DNA of 32,801 nucleotides, from assembly GCA_028718325.1 (NCBI GenBank), contig JAQUMB010000009.1, forward strand, positions 1-32,801, written 5' to 3'. Below are positions 24,637 to 32,801 of this stretch, piece by piece (positions within the stretch are counted from its first letter, which is position 1; every line of letters starts with the position of its first letter). The position numbers and the translations under genes were made by a program. Under the pieces are notes generated by a model, which ran no database searches, had not been told where the DNA came from, and saw only the letters and a program-made list of their open reading frames with translations. This DNA is from Patescibacteria group bacterium. GTDB lineage: Bacteria; Patescibacteriota; CPR2; UBA1875; CAIMLA01.

Positions 24637-26268
24637 CTACTTAATACATCTCACATTGAACAAAGCCGTTTTGCCACCAGTGGCAAGGAATGGTGGACTA
24701 AAGTTAATATAGTCATAAGCCCCGGTTGCACTTGTTTGGGTTGCTGTCCAATAAGGATTCATAGCAAAATTATTACCATAATAAACAGTATCCGCTAAAA
24801 TCGCTCCTAATTCGCCGGTTGTTGGCAGTCGACCCCCAATTGCCTTACAAGCATTTTGTGCCGGATAAGCTGAAAAGTTTACTCCTGGATTGGTTTGAGG
24901 GTTTTTAAGAGAATATGCTGAGGGGAAAGACCCATCGAGACCTATTGTACACTCGGTACTAGTACAGCTAGTATCAGAAGTTTTCCAAGCAAGATTTAAG
25001 TTGCCTGTGTCTATGTTATAAATAGATTTCCCAACTAATGATCCTCTCCCAGCGATCCAAGAACTCGGAGTTACCGTTACCCTTGTAGAGCATGTCCCTG
25101 TTCCTCCAGGCCCAGTGACATTCCCTGTGTAGGTTGTAGTGGTGTTCAAAATCCCTGTTGACATACTACCTGAGGCTACCGGCGTTCTCGAAACACCATT
25201 GATTGTCAGAGAGGTTGAATTCGTTGTTGTCCAGGAGATTGTAGAACTGCCACCACTAGTAATAGTTGCTGGATTAGGAGTCAATGTGCAGGCTGGAGCA
25301 GGAGTAGCGGCTACAACCGTCAAGCCCTTCTGGACTATATTATCGACATATGCAACATTCGTTGGTGATGAACCAATCCTCAATACGTCATTGTCACCAA
25401 TCACCGGATTGTTGTTTGTAATTCTCGATAAAGTTGTCGGGGAGAACACTAAACTAGTAAAATCGCCCATATCAACATTGGTCAAATCGACCGAAACCCT
25501 TCTGGTACAGTTATCTACCACATAGCCAGTTGTTGCATCTCGTTTGCTAATGGTGATGCTAGCAGATGTATTTTTTATATAACTGATAGATATCTGGATA
25601 TCGTATGGTTGGCTAACAGAAATTGGCGTATCCCCAGCTGCTGGGTTAACAATTGTTTTGACAACTTCAGTAGCTGCTGCTGATTTTTTTGTGACAAATT
25701 GCAATAATCCTGACGGGGCAGATCTAAACTTCAGATACCCTCCTGTCGAGCTTTGCAAGCCAAAATCATAGGTATTCAGAGTTGAATCTTCCCAAAAATC
25801 GAATTGGAATATAAATGATTTTGTTCCGGTAAAAACGTTCGCTTTTGGAGAAGCAGCATATGGCAAGTTTGGTAAATCAACTGTCGTAAGTGCTTTACTT
25901 TCATACCATTGGACAATTTTCCTTTTTGTATTACCTGACGTTCCTGTGCTCTCAATAGTATACACTTCCGATGTTGCATTGTAGGCAAAGGAAACCTCAG
26001 TTTTTGCTTTATTTATCGTAAACGAGTAAACACTTGCTCCCGGAACCCCAGTTCCACCACCAGTGACATAATCATCGATCGCCTTCGTTCCCCAGGCAAT
26101 CCCTGACTCGGCAGCAGAGTAAGCAATCGTCGAGTCATCTATCCTGACTGTCATCTGTGATTCTTTGATAATCGTCCCTGCGACAATAGTTGCGATCAAC
26201 ATCAACAGCGAGCACATTACTACTGCCCAGATCAATGCCATACCTTTTTTTGTATTACTTGCTACCAT
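24637..26268 (-). CDS. Minor pilin-like protein with C-terminal DUF1566-like domain
   Basis: The 543-residue protein opens with a prepilin-like N-terminus: a short basic leader ending KKGMALIWAVVMCSLLML, the pattern of PilX-type minor pilins (a processing Gly is followed by a hydrophobic helix). A concanavalin-like jelly-roll region follows (about 110-315), then an Ig-like domain (about 330-405) with SGGSSTISWTTTNS. The C-terminal domain (about 410-543) has GRLPTTGELGAIL, NPYWTATQTSATGAYDY and FNVRCIK, and so resembles the DUF1566 domain of the DGR target. It is the last gene of the pilus operon and overlaps the preceding one by 7 bases. It has no nucleotide match to TR, so it is not a second VR. 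A tip adhesin is a reasonable inference. Confidence 0.8.
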   Translation of the reverse strand: MVASNTKKGMALIWAVVMCSLLMLIATIVAGTIIKESQMTVRIDDSTIAYSAAESGIAWGTKAIDDYVTGGGTGVPGASVYSFTINKAKTEVSFAYNATSEVYTIESTGTSGNTKRKIVQWYESKALTTVDLPNLPYAASPKANVFTGTKSFIFQFDFWEDSTLNTYDFGLQSSTGGYLKFRSAPSGLLQFVTKKSAAATEVVKTIVNPAAGDTPISVSQPYDIQISISYIKNTSASITISKRDATTGYVVDNCTRRVSVDLTNVDMGDFTSLVFSPTTLSRITNNNPVIGDNDVLRIGSSPTNVAYVDNIVQKGLTVVAATPAPACTLTPNPATITSGGSSTISWTTTNSTSLTINGVSRTPVASGSMSTGILNTTTTYTGNVTGPGGTGTCSTRVTVTPSSWIAGRGSLVGKSIYNIDTGNLNLAWKTSDTSCTSTECTIGLDGSFPSAYSLKNPQTNPGVNFSAYPAQNACKAIGGRLPTTGELGAILADTVYYGNNFAMNPYWTATQTSATGAYDYINFSPPFLATGGKTALFNVRCIK

Positions 26269-26984
26269 TTTAGCCTGCTTAGTATTACCCTTGTTTCCAG
26301 CTCAAATGAATCTTTATAATACTGATTTGATAAAGTCGACCCGATATCCCCTAATAATTTGATAGTAAGTGTAGGAGGAGAGAAGGTATCTTGATCCGTA
26401 GCGGGCGAATTAATAAGATCAGTTGCCTCTTTGTTCATTGTAAATCTAGACTCAGTTGTGTTTTGTGGATTTTGTGCCCCAGCGAAAGTAGCACTAGATC
26501 GAAGCTTTATCTCTGAACCCAAGATATTGTTTCCTCCCCTCCAGGCCGAACAGCTAGGGATAGGACCGGATATAACCAACGTAGTACATTCATAATATTT
26601 TAGCTCTGGACCCGCTATTTCAAACTTGACACCTCTTCGATAATTTTTGACCAATTCAATGTTCCCATTATTGTCATAATTACTCAGATTGAAATAAAAT
26701 TCGACGATATTGCCAGAAACACCCTTAGCTGTCGCTGATTCGTCATAGGCGGTCGTTGACGACACCTTGACAAACTCTGCTTGTTTGGCATAACGAGTCA
26801 GTAGCTCTAAAGAAATTCTTATTTTTTGTTGGGTTTCTTTCTGAGTCATCGCCAATGCTTTTAGGTTATTTACGGCTACAAAACCCCCTACCGCAAGAGT
26901 CGTAACTATCACAAAGATGCTCATAGCTACCATCAGTTCTACTAGAGTAAAGCCTTTTTTGTTGTATCTATTCTTATGACTCAT
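26262..26984 (-). CDS. Minor pilin-like protein (PilW/GspJ type)
   Basis: The 240-residue protein starts MSHKNRYNKKGFTLVELMV, an excellent type III signal sequence: cleavage after KKG, methylatable Phe at +1 and Glu at +5, followed by a hydrophobic helix. The size and the acid- and Ser/Thr-rich C-terminal part are like minor pseudopilins of the PilW/GspJ class. The ATG overlaps the previous stop codon by one base (TAATG). It lies in the minor pilin set of the operon and is probably processed by the prepilin peptidase encoded upstream. Confidence 0.85.
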   Translation of the reverse strand: MSHKNRYNKKGFTLVELMVAMSIFVIVTTLAVGGFVAVNNLKALAMTQKETQQKIRISLELLTRYAKQAEFVKVSSTTAYDESATAKGVSGNIVEFYFNLSNYDNNGNIELVKNYRRGVKFEIAGPELKYYECTTLVISGPIPSCSAWRGGNNILGSEIKLRSSATFAGAQNPQNTTESRFTMNKEATDLINSPATDQDTFSPPTLTIKLLGDIGSTLSNQYYKDSFELETRVILSRLKW

Positions 26985-27475
26985 TACCTCAACCTCACTA
27001 ACTGGCTAAGCGTATATGTGGATGAATACGTAGTATCCCCTTTGTTATTGTATAAAACCTGGGACACAACAACACCAAAATTTGCGGCATCTGTCAGAGA
27101 AGGTTGGAGGGATACGTCAATATTATTTGCATCCGTATTAAACCTCTGTAAAGTCACAATTAATTTATATTTGTTATGACTCTCTGGGTTTTCAACTAAA
27201 TAATTCGGAGTTCCGGTAGTCGTACTCGTTCGATCTATAATCATCTTAGGACTACCATTGTCGTCACCATGTATTTGACAAGTCCCCTGGACACTCGAGA
27301 TTCCCTCACTCAAGCCGTTTTGAACGATAGCTATTGCTTCCGTTTTGCTTCTTGAGTCGATAACTAAGTTGACTGATTTTATTAGTAAGGTAATAACCCC
27401 GGAGAGAATTACAATCAAAATACTCAATGCAACCATAACCTCAACCAGAGTTTGTCCCTTTTTCTTAATCAACAT
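26984..27475 (-). CDS. Minor pilin-like protein (PilV/GspI type)
   Basis: A 163-residue prepilin begins MLIKKKGQTLVEVMVALSIL. It has Gln rather than Phe after the processing glycine, and Glu at +5. A hydrophobic helix follows and then a soluble beta-rich region. The class is most like PilV/GspI minor pilins. It overlaps the upstream gene by 11 bases and the downstream one by one base, which suggests coupled translation. Confidence 0.83.
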   Translation of the reverse strand: MLIKKKGQTLVEVMVALSILIVILSGVITLLIKSVNLVIDSRSKTEAIAIVQNGLSEGISSVQGTCQIHGDDNGSPKMIIDRTSTTTGTPNYLVENPESHNKYKLIVTLQRFNTDANNIDVSLQPSLTDAANFGVVVSQVLYNNKGDTTYSSTYTLSQLVRLR

Positions 27476-28130
27476 TTGAGTCTCCGTTTGACTTGACGGT
27501 GATGGTCTTTGATAAATTCTTATAAGTTATAGTTATTTGCAAAGACATATCTTGGTTATTTACTTCACTGACATATGCACTAGATAAATATCCTGACGGT
27601 ATCTCCCAGTCATTTTCTGGCCTAGAACTGGCTTGCCAGGAACAAGTTCCTGGTGTTTGAGTGCAAATGTAAGCTTTGCCATATGGTGAAGAATAAGAGA
27701 TTCTAATGGTATCACTGCTACCATTATTTATGATAGCACCTCCTGTCCCAACGAGACTCAAACTAATGTTTGTTACTGGGGTCGTTGTCGTTTTTGTCGT
27801 ACTGGCAGTCAGCGTTGCCCCATTGGCATACGAGCTAAAGATTGAAAACTGTGGGGAATTTCCTACACTCCCTGCTTTTACTTCGACATTCCAAATCTTC
27901 GGGGTTTTGGTTGGATCGCTCACTACCCCTGTCACGTCGACGCCAACAGCCTTGTTTTGGGCATCACGAATAGTGGAGAGTAAAGACTGTGCTGATTCTT
28001 CGAGCGTACTATAATCTCTGGCATTGATAAAAGCTCCGACACCGATAGCAAAGATAACGGCAATAATTGCCATGACAACTAAAAGCTCGATTAATGTAAA
28101 CCCTAATTTGTCTTTTTCGAACACCCTCAT
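27465..28130 (-). CDS. Minor pilin-like protein (FimT/GspH type)
   Basis: A 221-residue prepilin starts MRVFEKDKLGFTLIELLVVMAI, with cleavage expected after Gly and Phe at +1, Glu at +5. A FimT/GspH-like soluble part follows, including SLLSTIRDAQNKA and a beta-rich tail. The gene lies 9 bases after pilD and begins the minor pilin set. FimT/GspH-type subunits prime pilus assembly and in some bacteria bind DNA. Confidence 0.85.
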   Translation of the reverse strand: MRVFEKDKLGFTLIELLVVMAIIAVIFAIGVGAFINARDYSTLEESAQSLLSTIRDAQNKAVGVDVTGVVSDPTKTPKIWNVEVKAGSVGNSPQFSIFSSYANGATLTASTTKTTTTPVTNISLSLVGTGGAIINNGSSDTIRISYSSPYGKAYICTQTPGTCSWQASSRPENDWEIPSGYLSSAYVSEVNNQDMSLQITITYKNLSKTITVKSNGDSNVD

Positions 28131-28139
28131 TGCTTTATA

Positions 28140-28991
28140 TTATAAACCCAAAAATATCCTAGCATAAGTAGAAAAAACTTGCACCCCAAAGAAATATGAG
28201 AAAAAGATACCCGCTATTAAAAATGGCCCAAAGGGGATAGCCGATTTTAACCCCGCTTTGTGGTCCAGGACCTTGATAGACCCATAGATTGCCCCTGTGA
28301 TAAAGGCAAAATATAACGATATCGAAACGTTTGGCCAGCCTAAGAAAATACCCATCATAACAGCGATTTCTATGTCCCCAGCCCCCATCCACTTTCCTTT
28401 TGATATAAAATATATTAGGTAGAACATCCCACCGGCAATGATGGTCGACAGCAAATAAGGCTTAAAATATAACCAAAGGCTGTTTATATTAAGGTTGCCT
28501 GAATAACTAACTATTAAATATACCAAACTTAAAATAATTGTCAGATAGACAATAGCTGATAAGACATATCCTGTTTTAGCATCATGCAAGGCAATCAATA
28601 TAAAACATACCGAGATTAACAAAAGACAAATAAAAGATACTAGCAAGATAATCAGCCCTCTGTTCGTAGTCGTATTGTAAGCAAAATAATCAGCTATTTT
28701 AACTATAAAACCAGACTTTAAACCAACCCCAACAAAGATGAACCCGGTCAATAATTCGACTAAAGGATAGTGCCAAGAAATCGGTTTTCTACAATATCGA
28801 CACTTACCATGCAAAAAGACCCAGCTGAACACTGGGATTAGATCATACCAAACGAGTTTTTGCTTACACTTTGGACAAAACGAACGACCAGTATTTTTCT
28901 TACCAACTTCAATACGATATTGCTGAGCATTTATGAAGCTTCCAAGGCAAAGACCGAATACAAATAAGGATAATAATATTAATAAAAACAT
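28140..28991 (-). CDS. pilD: Prepilin peptidase/N-methyltransferase
   Basis: This membrane aspartic protease (A24 family) removes the leader peptide of type IV prepilins and usually N-methylates the new N-terminus. The 283-residue protein has the N-terminal methyltransferase-associated domain with two CxxC pairs (FCPKCKQKL and CRYCRKPI, about residues 38-74). About seven transmembrane helices follow. The two catalytic aspartates sit in LHDAKTG (about residue 138) and GAGDIEIAVMMG (about 208). It lies between the major pilin and the minor pilins it is expected to process. Confidence 0.95.
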   Translation of the reverse strand: MFLLILLSLFVFGLCLGSFINAQQYRIEVGKKNTGRSFCPKCKQKLVWYDLIPVFSWVFLHGKCRYCRKPISWHYPLVELLTGFIFVGVGLKSGFIVKIADYFAYNTTTNRGLIILLVSFICLLLISVCFILIALHDAKTGYVLSAIVYLTIILSLVYLIVSYSGNLNINSLWLYFKPYLLSTIIAGGMFYLIYFISKGKWMGAGDIEIAVMMGIFLGWPNVSISLYFAFITGAIYGSIKVLDHKAGLKSAIPFGPFLIAGIFFSYFFGVQVFSTYARIFLGL

Positions 28992-29078
28992 AAATTAAGT
29001 ATGTCCCACCTTTTCATTTCTACTCTCTATTATTTAGCTACTAATGGCTAATGTCAAATAACGTTTTTCGGAATTATA

Positions 29079-29112
29079 TTTAAAGAAGGCGCTATTTAGC
29101 GCCTTCTTTAAA
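29079..29112. terminator. Terminator after the major pilin gene
   Basis: A 16-base perfect stem TTTAAAGAAGGCGCTA (29079-29094) pairs with 29097-29112. It lies 16 bases past the pilin stop codon. T-rich flanks are present on both sides. It could be a terminator or an attenuator that keeps pilin expression above that of downstream pilD. Confidence 0.75.
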
Positions 29113-29127
29113 TAAATCTCGTTTATT

Positions 29128-29574
29128 TTACCAATTAACGGCACTACCCGAGGAAACGTCTATGATGTCTGAAGCATCACTTACCCCCGTACAACCGCTA
29201 TTTCCTGGAGCTAATCTGTAACTATTTGCCGTTAAAACTATTACCTTGCCCCCGCCTGCAGAAGCTCCACCAGCTGCACATGTTCCAGCTGATGATGAGG
29301 TGTTAAGCGAGATTGCTGGATTTGTAAAACCTGCTGCGACAGTCGCAAAAGAGCCTGCGGCACAAGCTGGCGCCCCAGTATTACCACAATAGGCCTTAGC
29401 TTTGGCATAGTTAGCTTCTAGAGCCGTCTGCAAAGTTTTAGCATTTGATCTATGTTGCGTTTCAGTAGCTGTGCTTCGAGCCAGCTGAACCGCGCCGATA
29501 ACCAAGACCGCCAAAACAGCAATGATGGCCATAACCACCATTATTTCAATCAATGTAAATCCTTTTTTTCTCAT
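29128..29574 (-). CDS. Major type IV pilin-like protein
   Basis: A 148-residue prepilin begins MRKKGFTLIEIMVVMAIIAV, the textbook type III signal (cleaved between Gly and Phe, Glu at +5), and continues with a hydrophobic assembly helix and then a small Ala/Gly/Ser-rich head. Several cysteines (AYCGNTGAPAC, GTCAAGG, NSGCTG) could form disulfides. The ATG at 29574 is preceded by AAGGAGGTGA, the strongest ribosome-binding site in the cluster. Together with a private promoter this suggests it is the abundant subunit. A longer in-frame start at 29643 lacks any such site and was rejected. Confidence 0.92.
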   Translation of the reverse strand: MRKKGFTLIEIMVVMAIIAVLAVLVIGAVQLARSTATETQHRSNAKTLQTALEANYAKAKAYCGNTGAPACAAGSFATVAAGFTNPAISLNTSSSAGTCAAGGASAGGGKVIVLTANSYRLAPGNSGCTGVSDASDIIDVSSGSAVNW

Positions 29575-29605
29575 TTCACCTCCTTTTTGTTTGTTTTTTC
29601 TTATA

Positions 29606-29639
29606 CTTATATCAATTATCAAATCATATGTGATATAAG
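29606..29639. promoter_or_regulatory. Inverted repeat bracketing the pilin promoter (possible operator)
   Basis: Perfect 9-base arms CTTATATCA (29606-29614) and TGATATAAG (29631-29639) are separated by 16 bases. One arm overlaps the -35 end and the other covers the predicted transcription start, with the -10 between them. This is the geometry of a repressor or looping site; the protein is unknown. Confidence 0.5.
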
Positions 29640-29643
29640 TCAA
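29615..29643 (-). promoter_or_regulatory. Private promoter of the major pilin gene
   Basis: The minus strand has TTGACT (29643-29638) directly after the pilC stop codon, a 17-base spacer, and GATAAT (29620-29615). Transcription would begin near 29608, giving a leader of about 34 bases that includes the strong ribosome-binding site. Confidence 0.7.
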
Positions 29644-30840
29644 CTATTTTATCACTCTGCCTATGCTATAAACCGGCAGCATGATACCAACCAATATTAC
29701 ACCAACAACAATCCCCATGACTACCATTAGCACGGGTTCTAGAATAGTCGTGAGGTTGTTAACAAAATCAGTTACTTCATTTTCATAGTAATCAGCTAAG
29801 TTCGTCAGCATCTCGTCCATCTCCCCTGATTCTTCACCAACTCTGATCATTTGAGGGACAATTGCCGGAAATTCCGGATGGTCCTTCAAAACAACCGACA
29901 GAGCCGTTCCACTTTTTACTTTTTCTCCTGCTTCTAAAAGAATGTCTTCAAAAATTTTATTGCCAATCGAACGTGATACGATATTTATAGATTCTAGGAT
30001 ATCCACACCGCTAGCTACCAGCCCTGATAGAGTCCTGGTCATACGACTTATGTAAAGTTTGGTCATAAAGTCTTTGACAATCGGTATTGAAAGCTTCATT
30101 TTGTCCCAATTGTATCGTCCGGTTGGTGTCCTGATAAAGGCACGAATCCCAAAAACTAATGCAGCAACGACAACCACAAGAATAATACCATATTTGGTAA
30201 GGCCATTACTGACTGCCAAAATTATTCGTGTCAGTAGTGGTAATTTCGCGTTGAAGCTGGCAAAGAGGTCTTCCATCTGCGGCAAAACATATACAACCAT
30301 AATTATCAAAACAGCTGTGATAACTATCAAAATAACCGCGGGGTAGATAAATGCCCCTCGGATTTTTTTCCGAATTTTATAATCGTTTTCCAAAGTTGAA
30401 GCAAGCCTGGTCAAAGCTTTATCCAGATTACCGCTCGTCTCACCACTCTGGATCAAAGTAATATCGATTTGCGGGAAAATCCTTGGATAACTACTGAGAG
30501 CAACGGACAAGGCCATACCACCGTCTACGTCTCTTGCGACAGAAGCTATTAGTGCCTTCAGATTTTTGTTGTTCGTTTGCTGTTCTAGAATCTTCAAGGC
30601 TTGAGCAATCGGTAACCCGGCATTTATGATCGTTGCCAGTTGCCTCATAAAAAAGACTTTTTCTTTTATGCCAATGCGGTTAAAAAAATTAAAGTTATTT
30701 GCCTTGATGGCTGTAATTTTGGTCGGATATAGCTTCCGACTAATCAAAACACTAGAGGCTGCTGACTCACTTTCGGCTTCGACCACCCCTTTTTGTATCT
30801 CGCCGTCTTCGTTTTTGGCAATATAATTAAAATCTTGCAT
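29644..30840 (-). CDS. pilC: Type IV pilus inner-membrane platform protein PilC
   Basis: This 398-residue PilC/GspF protein has the two T2SSF domains (about 65-190 and 270-390). Each is followed by a transmembrane helix, and the central helix lies near 215-235. Family signatures include FFMRQLATIINAGLPIAQALKIL and the repeated LIQSGETSGNLDKAL and RVGEESGEMDEML segments. The protein forms the platform on which the ATPases PilB and PilT act. It begins 10 bases after pilT and its stop codon abuts the -35 of the pilin promoter. Confidence 0.95.
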   Translation of the reverse strand: MQDFNYIAKNEDGEIQKGVVEAESESAASSVLISRKLYPTKITAIKANNFNFFNRIGIKEKVFFMRQLATIINAGLPIAQALKILEQQTNNKNLKALIASVARDVDGGMALSVALSSYPRIFPQIDITLIQSGETSGNLDKALTRLASTLENDYKIRKKIRGAFIYPAVILIVITAVLIIMVVYVLPQMEDLFASFNAKLPLLTRIILAVSNGLTKYGIILVVVVAALVFGIRAFIRTPTGRYNWDKMKLSIPIVKDFMTKLYISRMTRTLSGLVASGVDILESINIVSRSIGNKIFEDILLEAGEKVKSGTALSVVLKDHPEFPAIVPQMIRVGEESGEMDEMLTNLADYYENEVTDFVNNLTTILEPVLMVVMGIVVGVILVGIMLPVYSIGRVIK

Positions 30841-30850
30841 TTTCTAAGGT

Positions 30851-31915
30851 TTACCCATGTAATAATTTCTCTAATTCCTGAGCATCGATAGCATAACCAA
30901 GGGCATCTTCAGAGGTGATACGACCACTTTTTACCAAGGTTGCCAAGGCTTTGTCCATCGTTATCATGCCATATTCTGCACCGGTCTGGATAACAGCGTC
31001 TAACTGGTGTGTTTTTCCTTCTCTAATAATATTTCTCACCGCTGGGGTTGTCACCAATATCTCTGAGACTGCCACCCTACCACCACCGATCTGAGGAACT
31101 AGTCTTTGTGATATAACACCTTGAAGCATGTTAGCTATCTGGACCCTGATCTGCTGTTGTTGGTAGGGTGGGAAAACGTCAATCATACGATCCATTGATT
31201 GGGCAGCATTGTTCGTATGTAGGGTAGCAAGCACCAAATGCCCGGTTTCGGCAATCGTAATCGCAGAAGAGATCGTTTCCAGATCCCGCATTTCTCCCAG
31301 CAAAACCACGTCAGGGTCTTCACGCAGGACGCTCCTGAGTGCTATAGAAAAGGATTGCGTGTCATAATGAACTTCACGCTGTTCGACAATAGACTTTTTG
31401 TGATTGTGCGTATACTCGATTGGATCTTCGATGGTGATGATATGATAACTTTTTTCTGAATTTATCTTGTCCAGCATCGCTGCTAATGTCGTTGATTTGC
31501 CTGAGCCTGTCGGACCGGTACAAAGGACTAAGCCTCTGGGTTTTTCGGTAAAACTGTTCAAGACAGGTGGAAGCCCCAGTTCTTCTATCGTCCTTATCTT
31601 TACTGGTATCAGACGTAAGGCTAGACCAATATTACCCTTTTGGTGATAGGCATTCGCTCGAAAACGAGCCACGTCGCCAAACGAAAAAGAGAAATCAACT
31701 TCCTTTTCTTTTTCAAGCTTTGTTTTTTGGGCTTCATCTAAAACTGACTCAACTAACTTTTTGACTTCTGCCTCAGTCAAGGGTTGGGTATTTTGAACCG
31801 GTTTGAGTAAACCGTCTATTCTAAGCATCGGGCAGGCACCAACAGACAAGTGCAAATCTGACGAGTCTCTTTTGATAACCTCCTCTAATAAATTTTCTAT
31901 TCTTAAATCTGGCAT
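30851..31915 (-). CDS. pilT: Type IV pilus retraction ATPase PilT
   Basis: This 354-residue hexameric ATPase powers pilus retraction. It shows Walker A GPTGSGKST (about residues 133-141), the Asp box TIEDPIEY, Walker B VVLLGEMRD with the catalytic glutamate, and the His box [15 protein letters not shown]. The PilT-specific C-terminal end contains YGMITMDKALATLVKSGRIT. The start is ATG 31915 after GGAGGG. Its presence implies a retractile pilus, useful for twitching, attachment to host cells or DNA uptake. Confidence 0.95.
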   Translation of the reverse strand: MPDLRIENLLEEVIKRDSSDLHLSVGACPMLRIDGLLKPVQNTQPLTEAEVKKLVESVLDEAQKTKLEKEKEVDFSFSFGDVARFRANAYHQKGNIGLALRLIPVKIRTIEELGLPPVLNSFTEKPRGLVLCTGPTGSGKSTTLAAMLDKINSEKSYHIITIEDPIEYTHNHKKSIVEQREVHYDTQSFSIALRSVLREDPDVVLLGEMRDLETISSAITIAETGHLVLATLHTNNAAQSMDRMIDVFPPYQQQQIRVQIANMLQGVISQRLVPQIGGGRVAVSEILVTTPAVRNIIREGKTHQLDAVIQTGAEYGMITMDKALATLVKSGRITSEDALGYAIDAQELEKLLHG

Positions 31916-31984
31916 TTTCCCTCCTGTTAGCTATTTGTTTTTGTTGCTAACAACCAATAGCTAGTAGCTAAAAGCCTTGTTATT

Positions 31985-32011
31985 ATTCTATCACAGTTTA
32001 CTTTGAATCAA
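31985..32011 (-). promoter_or_regulatory. Possible promoter upstream of pilT
   Basis: The minus strand has TTGATT (32011-32006), a short 15-base spacer and TAGAAT (31990-31985) with a TG extension two bases ahead of the -10. It lies in the 98-base gap after pilB, about 70 bases upstream of the pilT ATG. The spacing is off, so the call is weak. Confidence 0.35.
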
Positions 32012-32013
32012 CA

Positions 32014-32801
32014 TTAGTATTCGGTAATTCTCGAGACCACTTCCTCTATGGTTGTAACCCCCTCCAAAGCCTTCAAATAACCATCTTGTCTCATTGTAAT
32101 CATTCCTTCTTTGACTGCTTCGTCTTGGATTTCCGTCGAAGTAGCGTTGGTCAAAAGCAGCTTCTCCATCGCCGGGGTTACAGGGAAGACTTCATAGATA
32201 CCAATTCTTCCTTGATACCCGGTACCGTGACACTCTTCGCAACCTTTTCCTCTATACAGAGTAAGCTCCTCTGCGTCTTGATAAGGCAAATTAGCATAAC
32301 TATATTTATCATTTTTTTGAGCTATTCCGTGGACTGGAAGAAATTTGCCGACCGCATCTTTGATCGCTTTGACTAATGATGGTGATGCGCTATACGACTC
32401 TTTACAACTTGGACAAATCCTTCTTACCAATCTCTGGCCAATAACGGTATTCACGGTCGAAGCGATCAGAAATGGTTCTATTTCCATGTCGAGAAGCCTC
32501 GGTAAAACTCCTGCTGCATTGTTGGTATGTAGTGTTGAAAGAACCGTGTGACCAGTTAATGCTGATTGTATAGCTAAACCTGCAGTTTCAGCGTCACGTA
32601 TTTCCCCCACCATGATAATGTCCGGGTCCTGACGTAAGATTGAACGCAAGCCAGAAGCAAAAGTTAACCCTACACCTGAGTTTATCTGAATTTGGTTAAT
32701 CCCATCGATTTGGTATTCGACCGGGTCTTCGAGGGTAATAATATTCACTTCCGTACTATTCATTTTGTTCAAAAGCGCATAGAGGGTCGTTGATTTACCA
32801 G
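32014..32801 (-). CDS. pilB: Type IV pilus assembly ATPase PilB, partial
   Basis: The C-terminal part of a PilB/GspE extension ATPase, cut by the right edge of the window just inside Walker A (reading begins [13 protein letters not shown]). It shows the Asp box [10 protein letters not shown], Walker [13 protein letters not shown], the His box [14 protein letters not shown] and the tetracysteine zinc site (ICPSCKES, then [12 protein letters not shown]), which is typical of PilB/GspE and absent from PilT. It drives pilus assembly. Its N-terminal domain lies beyond the window. Confidence 0.95.
   Translation of the reverse strand, partial: GKSTTLYALLNKMNSTEVNIITLEDPVEYQIDGINQIQINSGVGLTFASGLRSILRQDPDIIMVGEIRDAETAGLAIQSALTGHTVLSTLHTNNAAGVLPRLLDMEIEPFLIASTVNTVIGQRLVRRICPSCKESYSASPSLVKAIKDAVGKFLPVHGIAQKNDKYSYANLPYQDAEELTLYRGKGCEECHGTGYQGRIGIYEVFPVTPAMEKLLLTNATSTEIQDEAVKEGMITMRQDGYLKALEGVTTIEEVVSRITEY

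Noticed and set aside
24637-24800. Possible second VR at the end of the pilin-like DUF1566 protein
   Set aside because: There is no nucleotide similarity to TR; the resemblance is only at protein level.

Overview
The window looks like a chromosome segment from a small-genome, Gram-positive-like uncultured bacterium, most probably a member of the Patescibacteria (Candidate Phyla Radiation). This is an inference from the combination of a compact type IV pilus operon, many single-pass surface proteins with fibronectin or beta-repeat domains, an LPXTG-type anchor, a GIY-YIG mini-gene beside a tRNA, and a diversity-generating retroelement (DGR). No ribosomal RNA or marker gene is present to fix the phylum.

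Layout. Positions 1-1190 hold a tspO-like gene flanked by two copies of a hairpin-bearing repeat, then a 5'-truncated gene remnant. Positions 1188-5170 (minus strand) form an operon: a TM-anchored fibronectin III surface protein followed by a MacB-type ABC ATPase and its FtsX-like permease. Positions 5246-8135 (minus strand) are a complete DGR: a membrane-anchored C-type-lectin/DUF1566 target with a C-terminal variable repeat (VR), avd, the template repeat (TR) and the reverse transcriptase. A large serine recombinase diverges from the target gene (8286-9560). Positions 9578-13038 hold a membrane protein, tRNA-Asp, a GIY-YIG gene sandwiched between the tRNA and a broken copy of its 5' half, a palindrome cluster, a PrsA-like foldase and a PH-domain protein. 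Positions 13058-19243 hold a SurA-like/PKD surface protein, an ABC-2 exporter pair, tRNA-Arg, nucleoside diphosphate kinase and an M16 protease. Positions 19340-20780 (plus strand) hold uppP and dedA. After a gene-free structured stretch come a sortase-type repeat protein (21210-23273) with a small membrane ORF upstream and a divergent Xer recombinase. From 24637 to the right edge (minus strand) runs a type IV pilus operon: pilB (cut by the window edge), pilT, pilC, major pilin, pilD and four minor pilin-like genes, the last carrying a C-terminal DUF1566-like domain.

The main result is the DGR. TR (6421-6548) and VR (7269-7396) are 128 bp each and differ at 15 positions, all of them adenines in the TR coding strand; the other 86 non-adenine positions are identical. 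The reverse transcriptase gene is split into two frames exactly at a 37-nt (TC/GA) dinucleotide tract located in the linker before catalytic motif 1. Gaining one repeat unit or losing two would restore a 361-residue enzyme. This suggests, but does not prove, that protein diversification here is itself under phase-variable on/off control; an assembly error in the tract is the main alternative. The clean TR/VR pattern argues that the retroelement was active recently.
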